Below are positions 8,520 to 16,553 of a stretch of DNA of 46,329 nucleotides, in pieces (within the stretch, counting starts at the first letter, position 1; each line of letters opens with the position of its first letter). This DNA is from Rhodospirillaceae bacterium. Lineage in GTDB: Bacteria; Pseudomonadota; Alphaproteobacteria; Bin65. The stretch spans positions 1 to 46,329 of the forward strand of contig JAPPLJ010000043.1 of NCBI GenBank assembly GCA_028819475.1. Reading direction: 5' to 3'. The translations under genes and the position numbers were made by a program. The notes below the pieces were generated by a model. It searched no databases and was not told the origin of the DNA. It saw nothing but the letters and a program-made list of their open reading frames with translations.

Positions 8520-10223
8520 CTATCCGTCCTTCTTCGCCTTGTTGAGCGCGGCGCCGAGGATATCGCCCAGCGAGGCGCCGGAATCGGACGAGCCGAACTG
8601 CTCCATGGCCTCCTTGTCCTCGGCGATTTCCCGCGCCTTGACCGACAGGGAAAGCTTGCGGGCGCTCTTGTCGAAGTTGGTGACCTTCGCGTCGATCTTC
8701 TCGCCCAAGGCGAAGCGGTCCGGCCGCTGCTCGGCGCGTTCGCGCGACAGGTCGGCCTTGCGGATGAAGCCCTGGATGCCGTGGACCTCGACCTCGAGGC
8801 CGCCGGTGGTCACGGCGGTGATCGTCGAGGTCACGAGGGCGCCCTTGCGGATCGACCCGGCCGCGCTCGCCAGCGGGTCTTCCGACAGCTGCTTGATGCC
8901 CAGGCTGATCCGCTCCTTCGCGGTATCGACCTCGAGGAGCTTCACCTTCACCATATCGCCTTTCTTGTACTCGGCGACGGCTTGCTCGCCCGGCGTGTTC
9001 CAGGAGATGTCGGACAGGTGCACCATGCCGTCGATATCGCCCGGCAGGCCGACGAACAGGCCGAACTCGGTGATGTTGCGGATTTCGCCCTCGAGCTCCG
9101 TGCCGGCCGGATACTGTTCGGCGAAGGTCGTCCAGGGATTGTCCCGCGTCTGCTTCAGGCCCAGGCTGATCCGGCGGCGCTGGGGATCGACATCCAGCAC
9201 CATCACCTCGACCTCCTGGCTCGTGGAGACGATCTTGCCGGGATGCACGTTCTTCTTGGTCCACGACATTTCCGAGACGTGGACCAGGCCCTCGATGCCC
9301 GCTTCCAGCTCCACGAAGGCGCCGTAATCGGTGATGTTGGTGACCCGGCCGGTGAAGCGCGCGTTCTCTGGATACTTGGCTTCCACGCCGTCCCAGGGAT
9401 CGGCCTCCAGCTGCTTCATGCCGAGGCTGATGCGCTGGGTGTCCGGATTGAAGCGGATCACCTGCACGTCGACCGTTTCGCCGATGTTGAGCGCTTCCGA
9501 GGGATGGTTGACGCGTTTCCACGAAATGTCGGTGACGTGAAGCAGTCCGTCGATGCCGCCCAGATCGACGAAGGCGCCGTAGTCGGTGATGTTCTTCACC
9601 ACGCCCTTGAGCACCTGGCCTTCCTTCAGGTTGGCGATCAGCTCGGCGCGGGCCTCGGCGCGGGTCTCTTCCAGCACGGCGCGGCGCGACACGACGATGT
9701 TGCCGCGCTGCCGGTCCATCTTGAGGATCTGGAAGGGCTGCGGCGTGTTCATGATCGGCGTCACGTCGCGCACCGGCCGGATATCGACCTGGCTGCCCGG
9801 CAGGAAGGCGACGGCGCCGTTGAGATCGACCGTGAAGCCGCCCTTGACCCGGCCGAAGATGTGGCCGGTGACGCGCTGGCCGTCGTTGAAGGCGCTTTCG
9901 AGTTGGACCCAGGCTTCCTCGCGCCGGGCCTTGTCGCGCGACAGCACGGCCTCGCCGTTGGCGTTTTCCAGCCGCTCGACATAGACCTCCACCTCGTCGC
10001 CCGCCTTGATTTCCGGCGCCGCGCCCGGCGGCGCGAACTCCTTGATCGGCACGCGGCCTTCGGCCTTGAGGCCGACGTCGATCACGGCGAAGTCGTTTTC
10101 GATCGCCACGATCCGGCCGGCCACCACCTTGCCTTCGAACTGGTCGTGGTCTTTCAGGGATGCATCGAGCAGCGCGGCGAAGTCCTCGCCGGACGCCGCC
10201 GCGGTTTCTGTCGCAGTCGTCAT
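8520..10223 (-). CDS. rpsA: 30S ribosomal protein S1
   Basis: This 567-residue protein binds mRNA on the small ribosomal subunit and helps initiation on weakly defined sites. It consists of six S1 (OB-fold) repeats. The central ones are most alike, each showing the pattern ITDYGAFV.L..GI.GL.H.S.ISW followed by a LGMKQL or LGLKQT element. Its length is close to the E. coli protein (557). The start ATG at 10221-10223 begins MTTATETAA. cmk lies 133 bases upstream on the same strand, the widespread cmk-rpsA order. Confidence 0.97.
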   Translation of the reverse strand: MTTATETAAASGEDFAALLDASLKDHDQFEGKVVAGRIVAIENDFAVIDVGLKAEGRVPIKEFAPPGAAPEIKAGDEVEVYVERLENANGEAVLSRDKARREEAWVQLESAFNDGQRVTGHIFGRVKGGFTVDLNGAVAFLPGSQVDIRPVRDVTPIMNTPQPFQILKMDRQRGNIVVSRRAVLEETRAEARAELIANLKEGQVLKGVVKNITDYGAFVDLGGIDGLLHVTDISWKRVNHPSEALNIGETVDVQVIRFNPDTQRISLGMKQLEADPWDGVEAKYPENARFTGRVTNITDYGAFVELEAGIEGLVHVSEMSWTKKNVHPGKIVSTSQEVEVMVLDVDPQRRRISLGLKQTRDNPWTTFAEQYPAGTELEGEIRNITEFGLFVGLPGDIDGMVHLSDISWNTPGEQAVAEYKKGDMVKVKLLEVDTAKERISLGIKQLSEDPLASAAGSIRKGALVTSTITAVTTGGLEVEVHGIQGFIRKADLSRERAEQRPDRFALGEKIDAKVTNFDKSARKLSLSVKAREIAEDKEAMEQFGSSDSGASLGDILGAALNKAKKDG

Positions 10224-10356
10224 GGGGGTTCCGGATGTCCTCTCGTTTTCCGGCCGGCTTCCTGGCTGTAGTCCCGACGGATCGCTTCCTGACGGGGCGG
10301 TCCCCTTTCGGATCGCCGGTCAGGCCGGGTCGGAAAGCAGCGCCGATGCGTTGCCG

Positions 10357-11061
10357 TTACCGGACATCCTGCACGAGCCGTCGCCACCCCGGCGCACGCT
10401 GCGCCACGATATCCAGCGCCGCACGGAATGCGGCCTCGGCGTCGAGGGTACTGGTATCGAGAATCGCCGCGTCGTCGGCGGGCTTCAGCGGCGCTACGGC
10501 GCGGCTGCTGTCGCGGCCGTCGCGCGCCTCCAGCTCGCTCAGGACAGCCGGGTATATAACGTCCGCCCCGGCGGCCTGCAACTCTGCAAACCGGCGCCGC
10601 GCCCTTTCGTCCGGGCTTGCCGTGACGAAGATTTTCACCGGCGCGTCCGGGACGACGACGGTGCCGATATCCCGGCCGTCGATCGCGGCGCCACGCCGGC
10701 CGGCCGGCGGATTGCGGGCGAAGCGGCGCTGGAAGTCCAGCAGGGCCGCGCGAACCGAGGGGAACGCGGCGACCCTGGAGGCGGCGTCGCCCGTTTCCGG
10801 TGCGCGCAACGCCGGGTCGGAAAGGCGGCCGGTGTCGAGGCTTGCAGCGGCGGCGACGGCGGCCGCCTCGTCCGCCGGGTCGCCGCCCGCGCGCAGGACG
10901 GCCAGCCCGACGGCGCGGTAGAGCGCGCCGGAATCGAGGTGGGCGAGATCGAGCGCTTCGGCGAGCCGCCGGGCCAGCGTGCCCTTGCCGGCCGCGGCCG
11001 GGCCGTCGACGGCGATGACGAGCGGGAGCGGGGACACGGACTCTGACGGAGGATCGGACAT
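10357..11061 (-). CDS. cmk: Cytidylate kinase
   Basis: This 234-residue enzyme phosphorylates CMP and dCMP with ATP. The P-loop is GPAAAGKGT near residues 20-28. The CMP-binding region includes [10 protein letters not shown], and the conserved [14 protein letters not shown] stretch follows at about 140-153. The first ten residues are a short non-conserved tail. The gene precedes rpsA on the same strand and is divergent from apaG; the 165 bases between cmk and apaG must hold both promoters, though I could not pick out convincing boxes. Confidence 0.96.
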   Translation of the reverse strand: MSDPPSESVSPLPLVIAVDGPAAAGKGTLARRLAEALDLAHLDSGALYRAVGLAVLRAGGDPADEAAAVAAAASLDTGRLSDPALRAPETGDAASRVAAFPSVRAALLDFQRRFARNPPAGRRGAAIDGRDIGTVVVPDAPVKIFVTASPDERARRRFAELQAAGADVIYPAVLSELEARDGRDSSRAVAPLKPADDAAILDTSTLDAEAAFRAALDIVAQRAPGWRRLVQDVR

Positions 11062-11226
11062 GGTCGCGCCGGAGATAATCCTGTGCCGTGGAAGCTAATG
11101 CATTTTCCGCTCGCGCGGAATCGGCGCCGCCGCCCCAAACGAGCCGGACGCACGAAGATGCCGCCTCGACAGCGGCCGGAACCTGCCTACATATCCGGCG
11201 TCAACCTGTGCAGCCATGTTCGGACC

Positions 11227-11619
11227 ATGTATTCGGAAAAGACGGCCGACATCCTCGTCTCGGTCAAGCCGTTCTATCTGGAAGAACAGTCGGAGCCCGA
11301 CGAAAACCGCTATGTCTGGGCCTACACCGTGACGATCAGCAACGAGAGCGGGGACCGGGTCCAGCTGCTCAACCGGCACTGGCGGATCACCGACGCGGCC
11401 GGCCAGCAGCAGGAGGTGCGCGGCCCCGGCGTGGTCGGCGAGCAGCCGGTGCTGGAGCCGGGCCAGAGCTTCGAATACACCAGCGGCTGCCCGCTCGCGA
11501 CACCGTCCGGCTTCATGGTCGGCGCCTATGAAATGACGCGCGAAGACGGCAGCCGGTTCCAGGTCCGCATCCCGATGTTCTCGCTGGACAGCCCCTTCGT
11601 CCGGAACATGGTGCACTAG
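11227..11619 (+). CDS. apaG: ApaG-domain protein
   Basis: This 130-residue protein is a fibronectin-III-like ApaG domain. Landmarks are [37 protein letters not shown] and the C-terminal [14 protein letters not shown]. The frame is open further upstream to 11083, but that part is a basic, low-complexity stretch unlike the family. I chose the ATG at 11227 ([10 protein letters not shown]), which gives the usual length. ApaG has been linked to diadenosine tetraphosphate metabolism and cobalt/magnesium tolerance, but its biochemical role remains unclear. secF starts 31 bases after its stop, so the two are probably co-transcribed. Confidence 0.88.
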   Translation: MYSEKTADILVSVKPFYLEEQSEPDENRYVWAYTVTISNESGDRVQLLNRHWRITDAAGQQQEVRGPGVVGEQPVLEPGQSFEYTSGCPLATPSGFMVGAYEMTREDGSRFQVRIPMFSLDSPFVRNMVH

Positions 11620-11650
11620 GCGCCCGCCGACCTCAGGGAGAAACCGTTTC

Positions 11651-12616
11651 ATGCTGCTCCGTCTGGTGCCGGCCGGCACGACCATCCCGTTTGTCCGTTT
11701 CCGCAGGATCTATCTCGCCCTTTCGGTCGCCCTGTTGATCCTGAGCGGCGCTCTGTTCTTCGGGCAGGGGCTCAATTTCGGCATCGATTTCAAGGGCGGC
11801 ATCCTGCTCCAGGTCACGGCTCTGGACGAGAAGGGCAACGAGAAGCCGGCCGACGTCGCCGGCCTGCGGAGCCGGCTCAATGCGCTCGGGCTGGGCGAGA
11901 TCTCGATCCAGAACTTCGGCACGGATTCCGAAGTCCTGATCCGGGTCGAGAAGCAGCCCGGCGACAACAAGCGCCAGATGCAGGCGATCGAAACGGTTAC
12001 CGCGGCGCTGGGCAAGGGCTACCGCGTCGGCCGCGAGGAATTCGTCGGGCCCAAGGTCGGGGCCGAACTGATCCAGGCGGGCATCATCGCGACGGTGCTC
12101 GCGCTGCTCGCGATCATGGCCTATGTCTGGTTCCGCTTCGAATGGCAGTTCGCCATCGCGGCCGTGGCGGCACTGACCCACGACGTGCTGCTGACGATCG
12201 GCCTGTTCAGCCTGTTCCAGTTCGAATTCAACCTCTCGACCGTTGCCGCCGTGCTGACCATCGCCGGCTACTCGATCAACGACACGGTGGTCGTGTTCGA
12301 CCGGGTGCGCGAAAACATGCGCAAGTACAAGAAGCTGGCGATGCCCGACCTGATGAACCTGTCGCTCAACGACACCCTGTCGCGCACGGTGCTGACAAGC
12401 GTCACGACCCTGCTGGCGCTGCTCGCCCTGTTTTTCCTGGGCGGCGAGGTTATCCGCGGCTTCTCCATCGCCCTCATCTGGGGCGTGGTCATCGGCACCT
12501 ATTCCTCGATCTGCCTGGCGGTGCCGCTGCTGCTGATCCTGCGCATCAAGCGGCTCGGCCGGTCGAGCGACGGTTCGAGCGACGCCGGCGACGCCGCCGA
12601 GGCGGCCGCGGGCTAG
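11651..12616 (+). CDS. secF: Protein translocase subunit SecF
   Basis: This 321-residue inner-membrane protein, with SecD, uses the proton gradient to help pull exported proteins out of the SecYEG channel. It shows the N-terminal helix, the periplasmic entry motif NFGIDFKGG, and the C-terminal half with the YSINDTVVVFDRVREN signature and about five further helices. A GGGAG-type ribosome-binding site precedes the ATG at normal spacing. secD, usually immediately upstream, is not here: apaG takes that place. The Mth938 gene follows after 63 bases. Confidence 0.96.
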   Translation: MLLRLVPAGTTIPFVRFRRIYLALSVALLILSGALFFGQGLNFGIDFKGGILLQVTALDEKGNEKPADVAGLRSRLNALGLGEISIQNFGTDSEVLIRVEKQPGDNKRQMQAIETVTAALGKGYRVGREEFVGPKVGAELIQAGIIATVLALLAIMAYVWFRFEWQFAIAAVAALTHDVLLTIGLFSLFQFEFNLSTVAAVLTIAGYSINDTVVVFDRVRENMRKYKKLAMPDLMNLSLNDTLSRTVLTSVTTLLALLALFFLGGEVIRGFSIALIWGVVIGTYSSICLAVPLLLILRIKRLGRSSDGSSDAGDAAEAAAG

Positions 12617-12679
12617 ACCGAAGCGGCAGCCGGGACCGCCGCCCAGGCCGCCCCAGACCGCCCCGGCGGGAGCGCCCCG

Positions 12680-13072
12680 GTGGAACTCACGGAAGCGCCG
12701 CGCGGCGACCGGCCCTTTATCGAAAGCTACGGCCCCGGCGGGTTCCGGATCGGCGGCGTGCGGTGGACCGGGCCGGTCCTGATCCTGACGGACCGCGTCG
12801 TCGCCTGGGAACACGGTGACGACACGCCCCTGGATGCCGCGGCGCTTGCCGCCGCCTTTGCCGGCGAGTCGATGGAACTGCTTATCCTCGGCCTCGGCGC
12901 CGGCCCCGCGGCTGTTTCTGCAGCGGTGCCGCCCGCGGTGCGCGAAACCCTGCGGGATGCGGGCCTCGCGCTCGAAGCGATGGACACCGGCGCCGCCTGC
13001 CGGACCTACAATCTCCTCGCCGGCGAGGGCCGGACCGTCGGCGCCGCTCTCATCGCCCTGCCCGCCGGCTGA
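12680..13072 (+). CDS. Mth938-like (DUF498) protein, NDUFAF3 homologue
   Basis: This 130-residue protein has the Mth938 fold pattern: ESYGPGGFRIGGVRWTGPVLIL, LLILGLGAGP, and AMDTGAACRTYNLLAGEGR towards the end. The human relative NDUFAF3 is an assembly factor of respiratory complex I. The start is a GTG at 12680-12682; no ATG gives the complete N-terminal strand. It follows secF on the same strand, a gene order common in alphaproteobacteria, and precedes a strong terminator. A related assembly-factor family (the NDUFAF6-like gene) lies 0.9 kb further on. The bacterial function is inferred only. Confidence 0.88.
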   Translation: MELTEAPRGDRPFIESYGPGGFRIGGVRWTGPVLILTDRVVAWEHGDDTPLDAAALAAAFAGESMELLILGLGAGPAAVSAAVPPAVRETLRDAGLALEAMDTGAACRTYNLLAGEGRTVGAALIALPAG

Positions 13073-13104
13073 CCGGCGGGGACTGCGCCGCGACCAATCC
13101 GACC

Positions 13105-13133
13105 GTAGGGGAGGGTTTGAAACCCTCCCCTAC
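13105..13133. repeat. Perfect 29-base palindrome
   Basis: The sequence consists of two perfect 14-base arms (starting gtaggggagg at 13105) around a single central base. It lies 32 bases after the Mth938 stop. It could fold as a very stable hairpin in RNA from either strand. The design, G-run and C-run arms with an AAA/TTT centre, is that of a REP-like intergenic repeat. No second copy is in this window. Confidence 0.8.
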
Positions 13134-13199
13134 AATCTATCCGCCTGCACCGGATTTCGGGACAAGCGCCCGTGGCAAGGCTTGCGCGAGAATCGGAAC

Positions 13200-13233
13200 G
13201 GGCTCCGCCGATGACGGAGCCCGCCTCCTTTTT
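13200..13233 (+). terminator. Rho-independent terminator of the apaG-secF-Mth938 transcript
   Basis: An 8-base perfect GC stem (13200-13207 with 13215-13222) and 7-base loop are followed by gcctccttttt. The T-run is on the plus strand, so it ends rightward transcription from secF and the Mth938 gene, and separates it from the NDUFAF6-like gene beyond. It faces the end of the convergent PuuD-like gene. Confidence 0.8.
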
Positions 13234-13277
13234 CTGCCGGCGCCCCCCGGACCGGAGGGTGCCGGAAGCGTCAGGCG

Positions 13278-13895
13278 TCAGCCGCCGAAGCCGACGAAGC
13301 CGGCGTTCTGGTGGGCCACCATGCAGAACAGCATGGGGATCGAGAGCAGCGTGTTGGTGCGCGAGAACAGCATGGCCGTGCGCGCCGACTTGGCCTTCGA
13401 ATCGGCGTCCGCCTCGACGATGCCGAGCGCGCGCTTCTGGTTCGGCCAGATGACGAACCAGACGTTGAACCACATGATCGTGCCGAGCCACATGCCGATG
13501 CCGATCGCGGTGCTGTTGCCCTCGTCCATGAAGCCGATCGCGATGGCCTCGACGAGATAGCCGTTCATCAGGGCCAGGATCAGGCCGGTGACGATCGTCG
13601 ACATGGCGCCCCAGCGGAACCAGAACAGGGCCGCCGGCGCGATCACCTTGCCGATCGCCGGCTTCTGCTCGTCCGGGATGTTCGGCATGTTGGGGATCTG
13701 GACGAAGTTGAAATAATACAACAGGCCGACCCACATGATGCCCGAGAGGACATGCAGATAGCGGAACAGGAAGCTCCACCAGCTGTGGTCGAACGCGCCG
13801 CCGCCGGCCGTGGCGCCGACGATGATAAACATGACGATCAGCGCCACGATGCCGGCGATCACCGTGTTGCTGAGCTTTGTCAGAATTGCTGCCAT
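13278..13895 (-). CDS. PuuD-like urate hydroxylase membrane-domain protein
   Basis: This 205-residue integral membrane protein resembles the N-terminal membrane domain of urate hydroxylase PuuD, with the characteristic run FRYLHVLSGIMWVGLLYYFN (about 44-63) and FRWGAMSTIVTGLILALM. About five or six helices are visible. Full PuuD proteins are roughly twice as long and carry a C-terminal cytochrome c domain; no CxxCH motif occurs here, so it is a membrane-only version. No other purine-catabolism gene is near. It may be a redox or assembly protein rather than a urate oxidase. It interrupts the usual run from secF to the phytoene-synthase-fold gene. Confidence 0.82.
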   Translation of the reverse strand: MAAILTKLSNTVIAGIVALIVMFIIVGATAGGGAFDHSWWSFLFRYLHVLSGIMWVGLLYYFNFVQIPNMPNIPDEQKPAIGKVIAPAALFWFRWGAMSTIVTGLILALMNGYLVEAIAIGFMDEGNSTAIGIGMWLGTIMWFNVWFVIWPNQKRALGIVEADADSKAKSARTAMLFSRTNTLLSIPMLFCMVAHQNAGFVGFGG

Positions 13896-13974
13896 GATGT
13901 CTGCCCCGGAAAAGTTACACCCCAGCAGAGCCCGGCCGGCCGCCGCGCACCTGCGCTCCGCCTAATCTGCATCT

Positions 13975-14877
13975 ATGGAAGAAAAAGGCAACAGAATCGC
14001 CGCCGAAAGCGCCATTGGGGAAGATGCCGTCGACTCCTGCCGCCGGCTGGCGCGGCGGCACGATTTCGAACGCTATCTCGCGACCCTGTTCGCGTCCCGC
14101 CCGCGGCGGCCGGCCCTGTGGATCCTGCTCGCCTTCAATGCGGAAATCGCCCGGACCCGGGAAATCGTCAGCGAGGCGGCCCTCGGCGAAATCCGGCTGC
14201 AATGGTGGCGCGACGCGCTGGAGGCCGCAGCGGCGGACGGGCCCGTGCGCCAGCACGAAGTGGCCGCGCCGCTGGCCGAAGTCCTGCGCGCCGGCGCACT
14301 CGATCCGGACTTGTTGCACGGCCTGATCGACGCGCGGATGCGCGATCTGGACGACGCGCCGATGGCCGACGAGGCGGCGCTGCTCGACTATGCCGGGCAG
14401 ACCGGCGGCCTTCTGGCCGAGGCAATGGCGGCTGCGGCCGAAGGCGGGCAGGCGGCCGAAGGCGGGCAGGCGGGCGAAGCGGCCCGGCGATCGGCGCGGG
14501 CGCTGGGAACGGGCTGGGCGCTCGCCGGCATCCTGCGCGCCGCCCATTTCCACGCTACCGGGGGCCGGCAGCTGCTGCCGCAATCGGCGCTCGCGGCGGG
14601 CGGCGCAGGCGCCCGCGACCTGGCGGAGCGCCGTGCGACGCCGGGGGTGAGGGCCGCGGCCGAAACCATGGCGGCGATGGCGCGGGACCGGCTGGCCGAA
14701 GCGGGGAAGACCGGCAGCCCTGCGGACCGCCTGCTGGTCCTGAAACCGGTCGCGCTCGCCTGGCTGAAACGCCTGGAACGCGCCGGCTTCGACCCGTTCG
14801 CCGTCCCGGACCGCCTGGCGCCGGCCCACCTGCTCGCGCTCATGTTCGCTGCGCGCTGGTTGGGACGGGGAATTTAG
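13975..14877 (+). CDS. Squalene/phytoene-synthase-fold protein lacking Asp motifs (NDUFAF6-like)
   Basis: This 300-residue, all-helical protein has the squalene/phytoene synthase fold, seen in RPALWILLAFNAEIARTREI (about 45-64) and IRLQWWRDALE. True prenyl synthases carry two Asp-rich, Mg-diphosphate-binding motifs. Here the first is FNAEIA and the second ILRAAHF, so both are lost. The same is true of the eukaryotic relative NDUFAF6, a complex I assembly factor, and that is the better model. Residues about 154-166 contain a short repeat (AAEGGQ twice) encoded by a tandem 18-base repeat at 14434-14469, probably a length-variable loop. No carotenoid gene is nearby. Confidence 0.85.
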   Translation: MEEKGNRIAAESAIGEDAVDSCRRLARRHDFERYLATLFASRPRRPALWILLAFNAEIARTREIVSEAALGEIRLQWWRDALEAAAADGPVRQHEVAAPLAEVLRAGALDPDLLHGLIDARMRDLDDAPMADEAALLDYAGQTGGLLAEAMAAAAEGGQAAEGGQAGEAARRSARALGTGWALAGILRAAHFHATGGRQLLPQSALAAGGAGARDLAERRATPGVRAAAETMAAMARDRLAEAGKTGSPADRLLVLKPVALAWLKRLERAGFDPFAVPDRLAPAHLLALMFAARWLGRGI

Positions 14878-14897
14878 GGCGTGGCCGTCGTGCCGGC

Positions 14898-15740
14898 TCA
14901 GGCGCGGCTGCGTGCAGCTTGCGCCGCGCCCTCGAAGGCCGTTTCCATGCCCCGGCTCATCCTGCTGGAGCCGGTGAGCACGGTGCCGCCGTCGACCGGA
15001 ATGTTGCCGCCGGTGATGTAGGCCGCCAGCGGCGAGGCGAGGAACAGCGCGGCATCGCCGACCTCGGATTTCTGGCCGAAGCGCTTCATCGGCGTCATCT
15101 CGGCGGCCGCCCGCTTGGCTTCGTCGGTCGGCGCGAGGCGCTCCATGCCCTCGGTGCCCTCGATCGGGCCGGGGATGATGGTGTTGACCCGCACGCCCAT
15201 CGGCGCCCATTCCAGGGCGAGGCCGCGGCACAGCATGTCGAGCCCCGCCTTGGCGGCGCAGACATGGGTCTGGAAGGTATAGGCGTGGATCGCCTGGGGC
15301 GCCGAGATGGCGATGCAGGAAGCGCCGGGCCTGACCAGATGGTCGAAGCCGGCGCGGAACACGTTGTAGCTGCCGTTGAGGTCGATATCGACCACGGTCT
15401 TGAAGCCGTTGGCCGACATGCCGAGCGCCGGGGCGACGAAATTGCCGGCCTGTCCCGCGATCAGCGTGTGGATCGGGCCGTGCCGGGCGGCAGCCTCTTT
15501 CAGCGCGCCGTCGATCTGGGTGTAGTCGCGGACATCGGCGCTCGTGCCGAACACGTCGCCGCCATGCGCTTTCAGTTCGCCCACCGCGCCCTCGACCCGC
15601 TCCGCCGACCGGCTGCAGATCGACAGCTTCGCGCCGAATTCGGCGAAGCGGTGGGCGATGCCCAGATTGATGCCGCTCGATCCGCCGGCGATGAAGACAT
15701 GGGTGTCGCGGAAATCGGCGTCGGAAAGCAGGACGGTCAT
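14898..15740 (-). CDS. SDR family oxidoreductase, 2,4-dienoyl-CoA reductase type
   Basis: This 280-residue Rossmann-fold enzyme has an NADP-binding loop GGSSGINLGIA (19-29) and ends with the usual GGNIPVDGGT. The classical catalytic Tyr of YxxxK is absent: the position is V160 before K164. S146 remains. Loss of that Tyr, together with the GPIEGTEGMERL motif after the active site, is a hallmark of peroxisomal-type 2,4-dienoyl-CoA reductases, which reduce dienoyl-CoA intermediates in degradation of unsaturated fatty acids. It therefore likely acts in beta-oxidation. Convergent with the NDUFAF6-like gene. The family call is firm; substrate is by analogy. Confidence 0.85.
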   Translation of the reverse strand: MTVLLSDADFRDTHVFIAGGSSGINLGIAHRFAEFGAKLSICSRSAERVEGAVGELKAHGGDVFGTSADVRDYTQIDGALKEAAARHGPIHTLIAGQAGNFVAPALGMSANGFKTVVDIDLNGSYNVFRAGFDHLVRPGASCIAISAPQAIHAYTFQTHVCAAKAGLDMLCRGLALEWAPMGVRVNTIIPGPIEGTEGMERLAPTDEAKRAAAEMTPMKRFGQKSEVGDAALFLASPLAAYITGGNIPVDGGTVLTGSSRMSRGMETAFEGAAQAARSRA

Positions 15741-15892
15741 GGCGAGGGACCTTTCGGGGCGCGGGTTCGGGATTGCGAGGCAGCCAGCTTAGCGCCGTCC
15801 GGCAACGAGGACAGTGCGGTCCTGTGCCCCCATACGGCGGGCTCCGTCGGGCCGGTTTCTTAAAAATATTTCCTTTTTTACGATAATTTGCC

Positions 15893-15921
15893 TTGACACG
15901 GCAGACCCCGCGCCCTATATC
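15893..15921 (+). promoter_or_regulatory. Strong sigma-70 promoter with AT-rich upstream element
   Basis: A perfect -35 box TTGACA (15893-15898), a 17-base spacer and a -10 box TATATC (15916-15921) sit below an A/T-rich block (15858-15890) that could act as an UP element. Box sequences and GC-rich spacer resemble stable-RNA promoters of alphaproteobacteria. Transcription would begin near 15928 and run rightward. The first protein gene in that direction starts 630 bases later. Confidence 0.7.
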
Positions 15922-16553
15922 GGCCCCGTCAACGCCCGAAGTGCGCCCGCCGCGGCCGGCCGACATCCCCCGAACAAAGAAGCAAACGAAGAAACAGCCG
16001 GGGGACCGTGCGGGACCCTTCCACCCTTCCCGCTTTGATCCGCCGCCGATCGGTCATCCGTTCCGCCGCCCTGTACGCCACCGGGCTTGACAGCCGGACG
16101 TTATCCGCTTCGATCCTCCGGTTCGACCCTCCGCTTCCGCCGGGCCATCGCGCCCCCGATCCTGCCCGGCGGCGCCGTCCCCGGTGTCGCCCGGCGCTCC
16201 CGCTCGGTCGGGAGGCTGGAAAATTTCCTATCGGGATTGCTTTTGCGCACTTCCGAAAGGCATGTTTCCAACGATTCCAAAGGGTTAGGGCTTCCGGGTG
16301 CAAAAAAACATATTATTTAGAACGGTCTGTTTAATTCCAAAAAACAGAGCAATTTCAAAGACTTAGGGAAGCCGATATTGAACATTCGTTCAAAATTCCG
16401 CTGCTTTCCGGCTTTGGGCCCGTCCGGTACACCCTTTCGCAGCGGAATCCCTCGGGGAAGGTAGCAAAGAGTCGATCGGAGCCGGCCGGGGGTGGTGCCC
16501 GCGCGGCAGGATTTCCCTTTCTCGCGCCGCCGTTTGCCGCCATCACGGACGCC
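15922..16553 (+). other. Gene-free stretch downstream of the orphan promoter
   Basis: No convincing coding frame, tRNA or known RNA is seen. Early in the presumed transcript (15967-16007) a stem made of cccccg and cggggg encloses a purine-rich loop with repeated AAG and GAA steps. The second half (16220-16400) is markedly AT-richer than its surroundings. The stretch may hold a non-coding RNA, a long leader of the acyl-CoA synthetase gene, or the remains of a lost gene. Confidence 0.4.
16378..16393. promoter_or_regulatory. Candidate operator palindrome upstream of the acyl-CoA synthetase gene
   Basis: The 16-base sequence TTGAAC-attc-GTTCAA is a perfect 6-4-6 inverted repeat in AT-rich DNA, 160 bases before the acyl-CoA synthetase start. 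It could bind a dimeric repressor. The core GAAC-N4-GTTC also resembles the LexA box of Gram-positive bacteria, but alphaproteobacterial LexA uses a different spacing. Confidence 0.35.

Noticed and set aside
13105..13133. The perfect palindrome as the terminator of the Mth938 gene
   Set aside because: No T-run follows on either strand; a better terminator is at 13200-13233.
13975..14877. A carotenoid or hopanoid biosynthesis enzyme
   Set aside because: Both Asp-rich catalytic motifs of squalene/phytoene synthases are missing and no pathway genes are near.
16105..16145. A tRNA T-arm-like word (ggttcga) in the gene-free stretch after the orphan promoter
   Set aside because: The flanking bases do not form the five-pair T-stem and no matching acceptor or anticodon arm could be built.
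16378..16393. A LexA (SOS) box read from GAAC-N4-GTTC
   Set aside because: That spacing is the Gram-positive form; alphaproteobacterial LexA boxes are direct repeats with wider spacing, and the gene downstream is metabolic. Kept only as a generic operator candidate.
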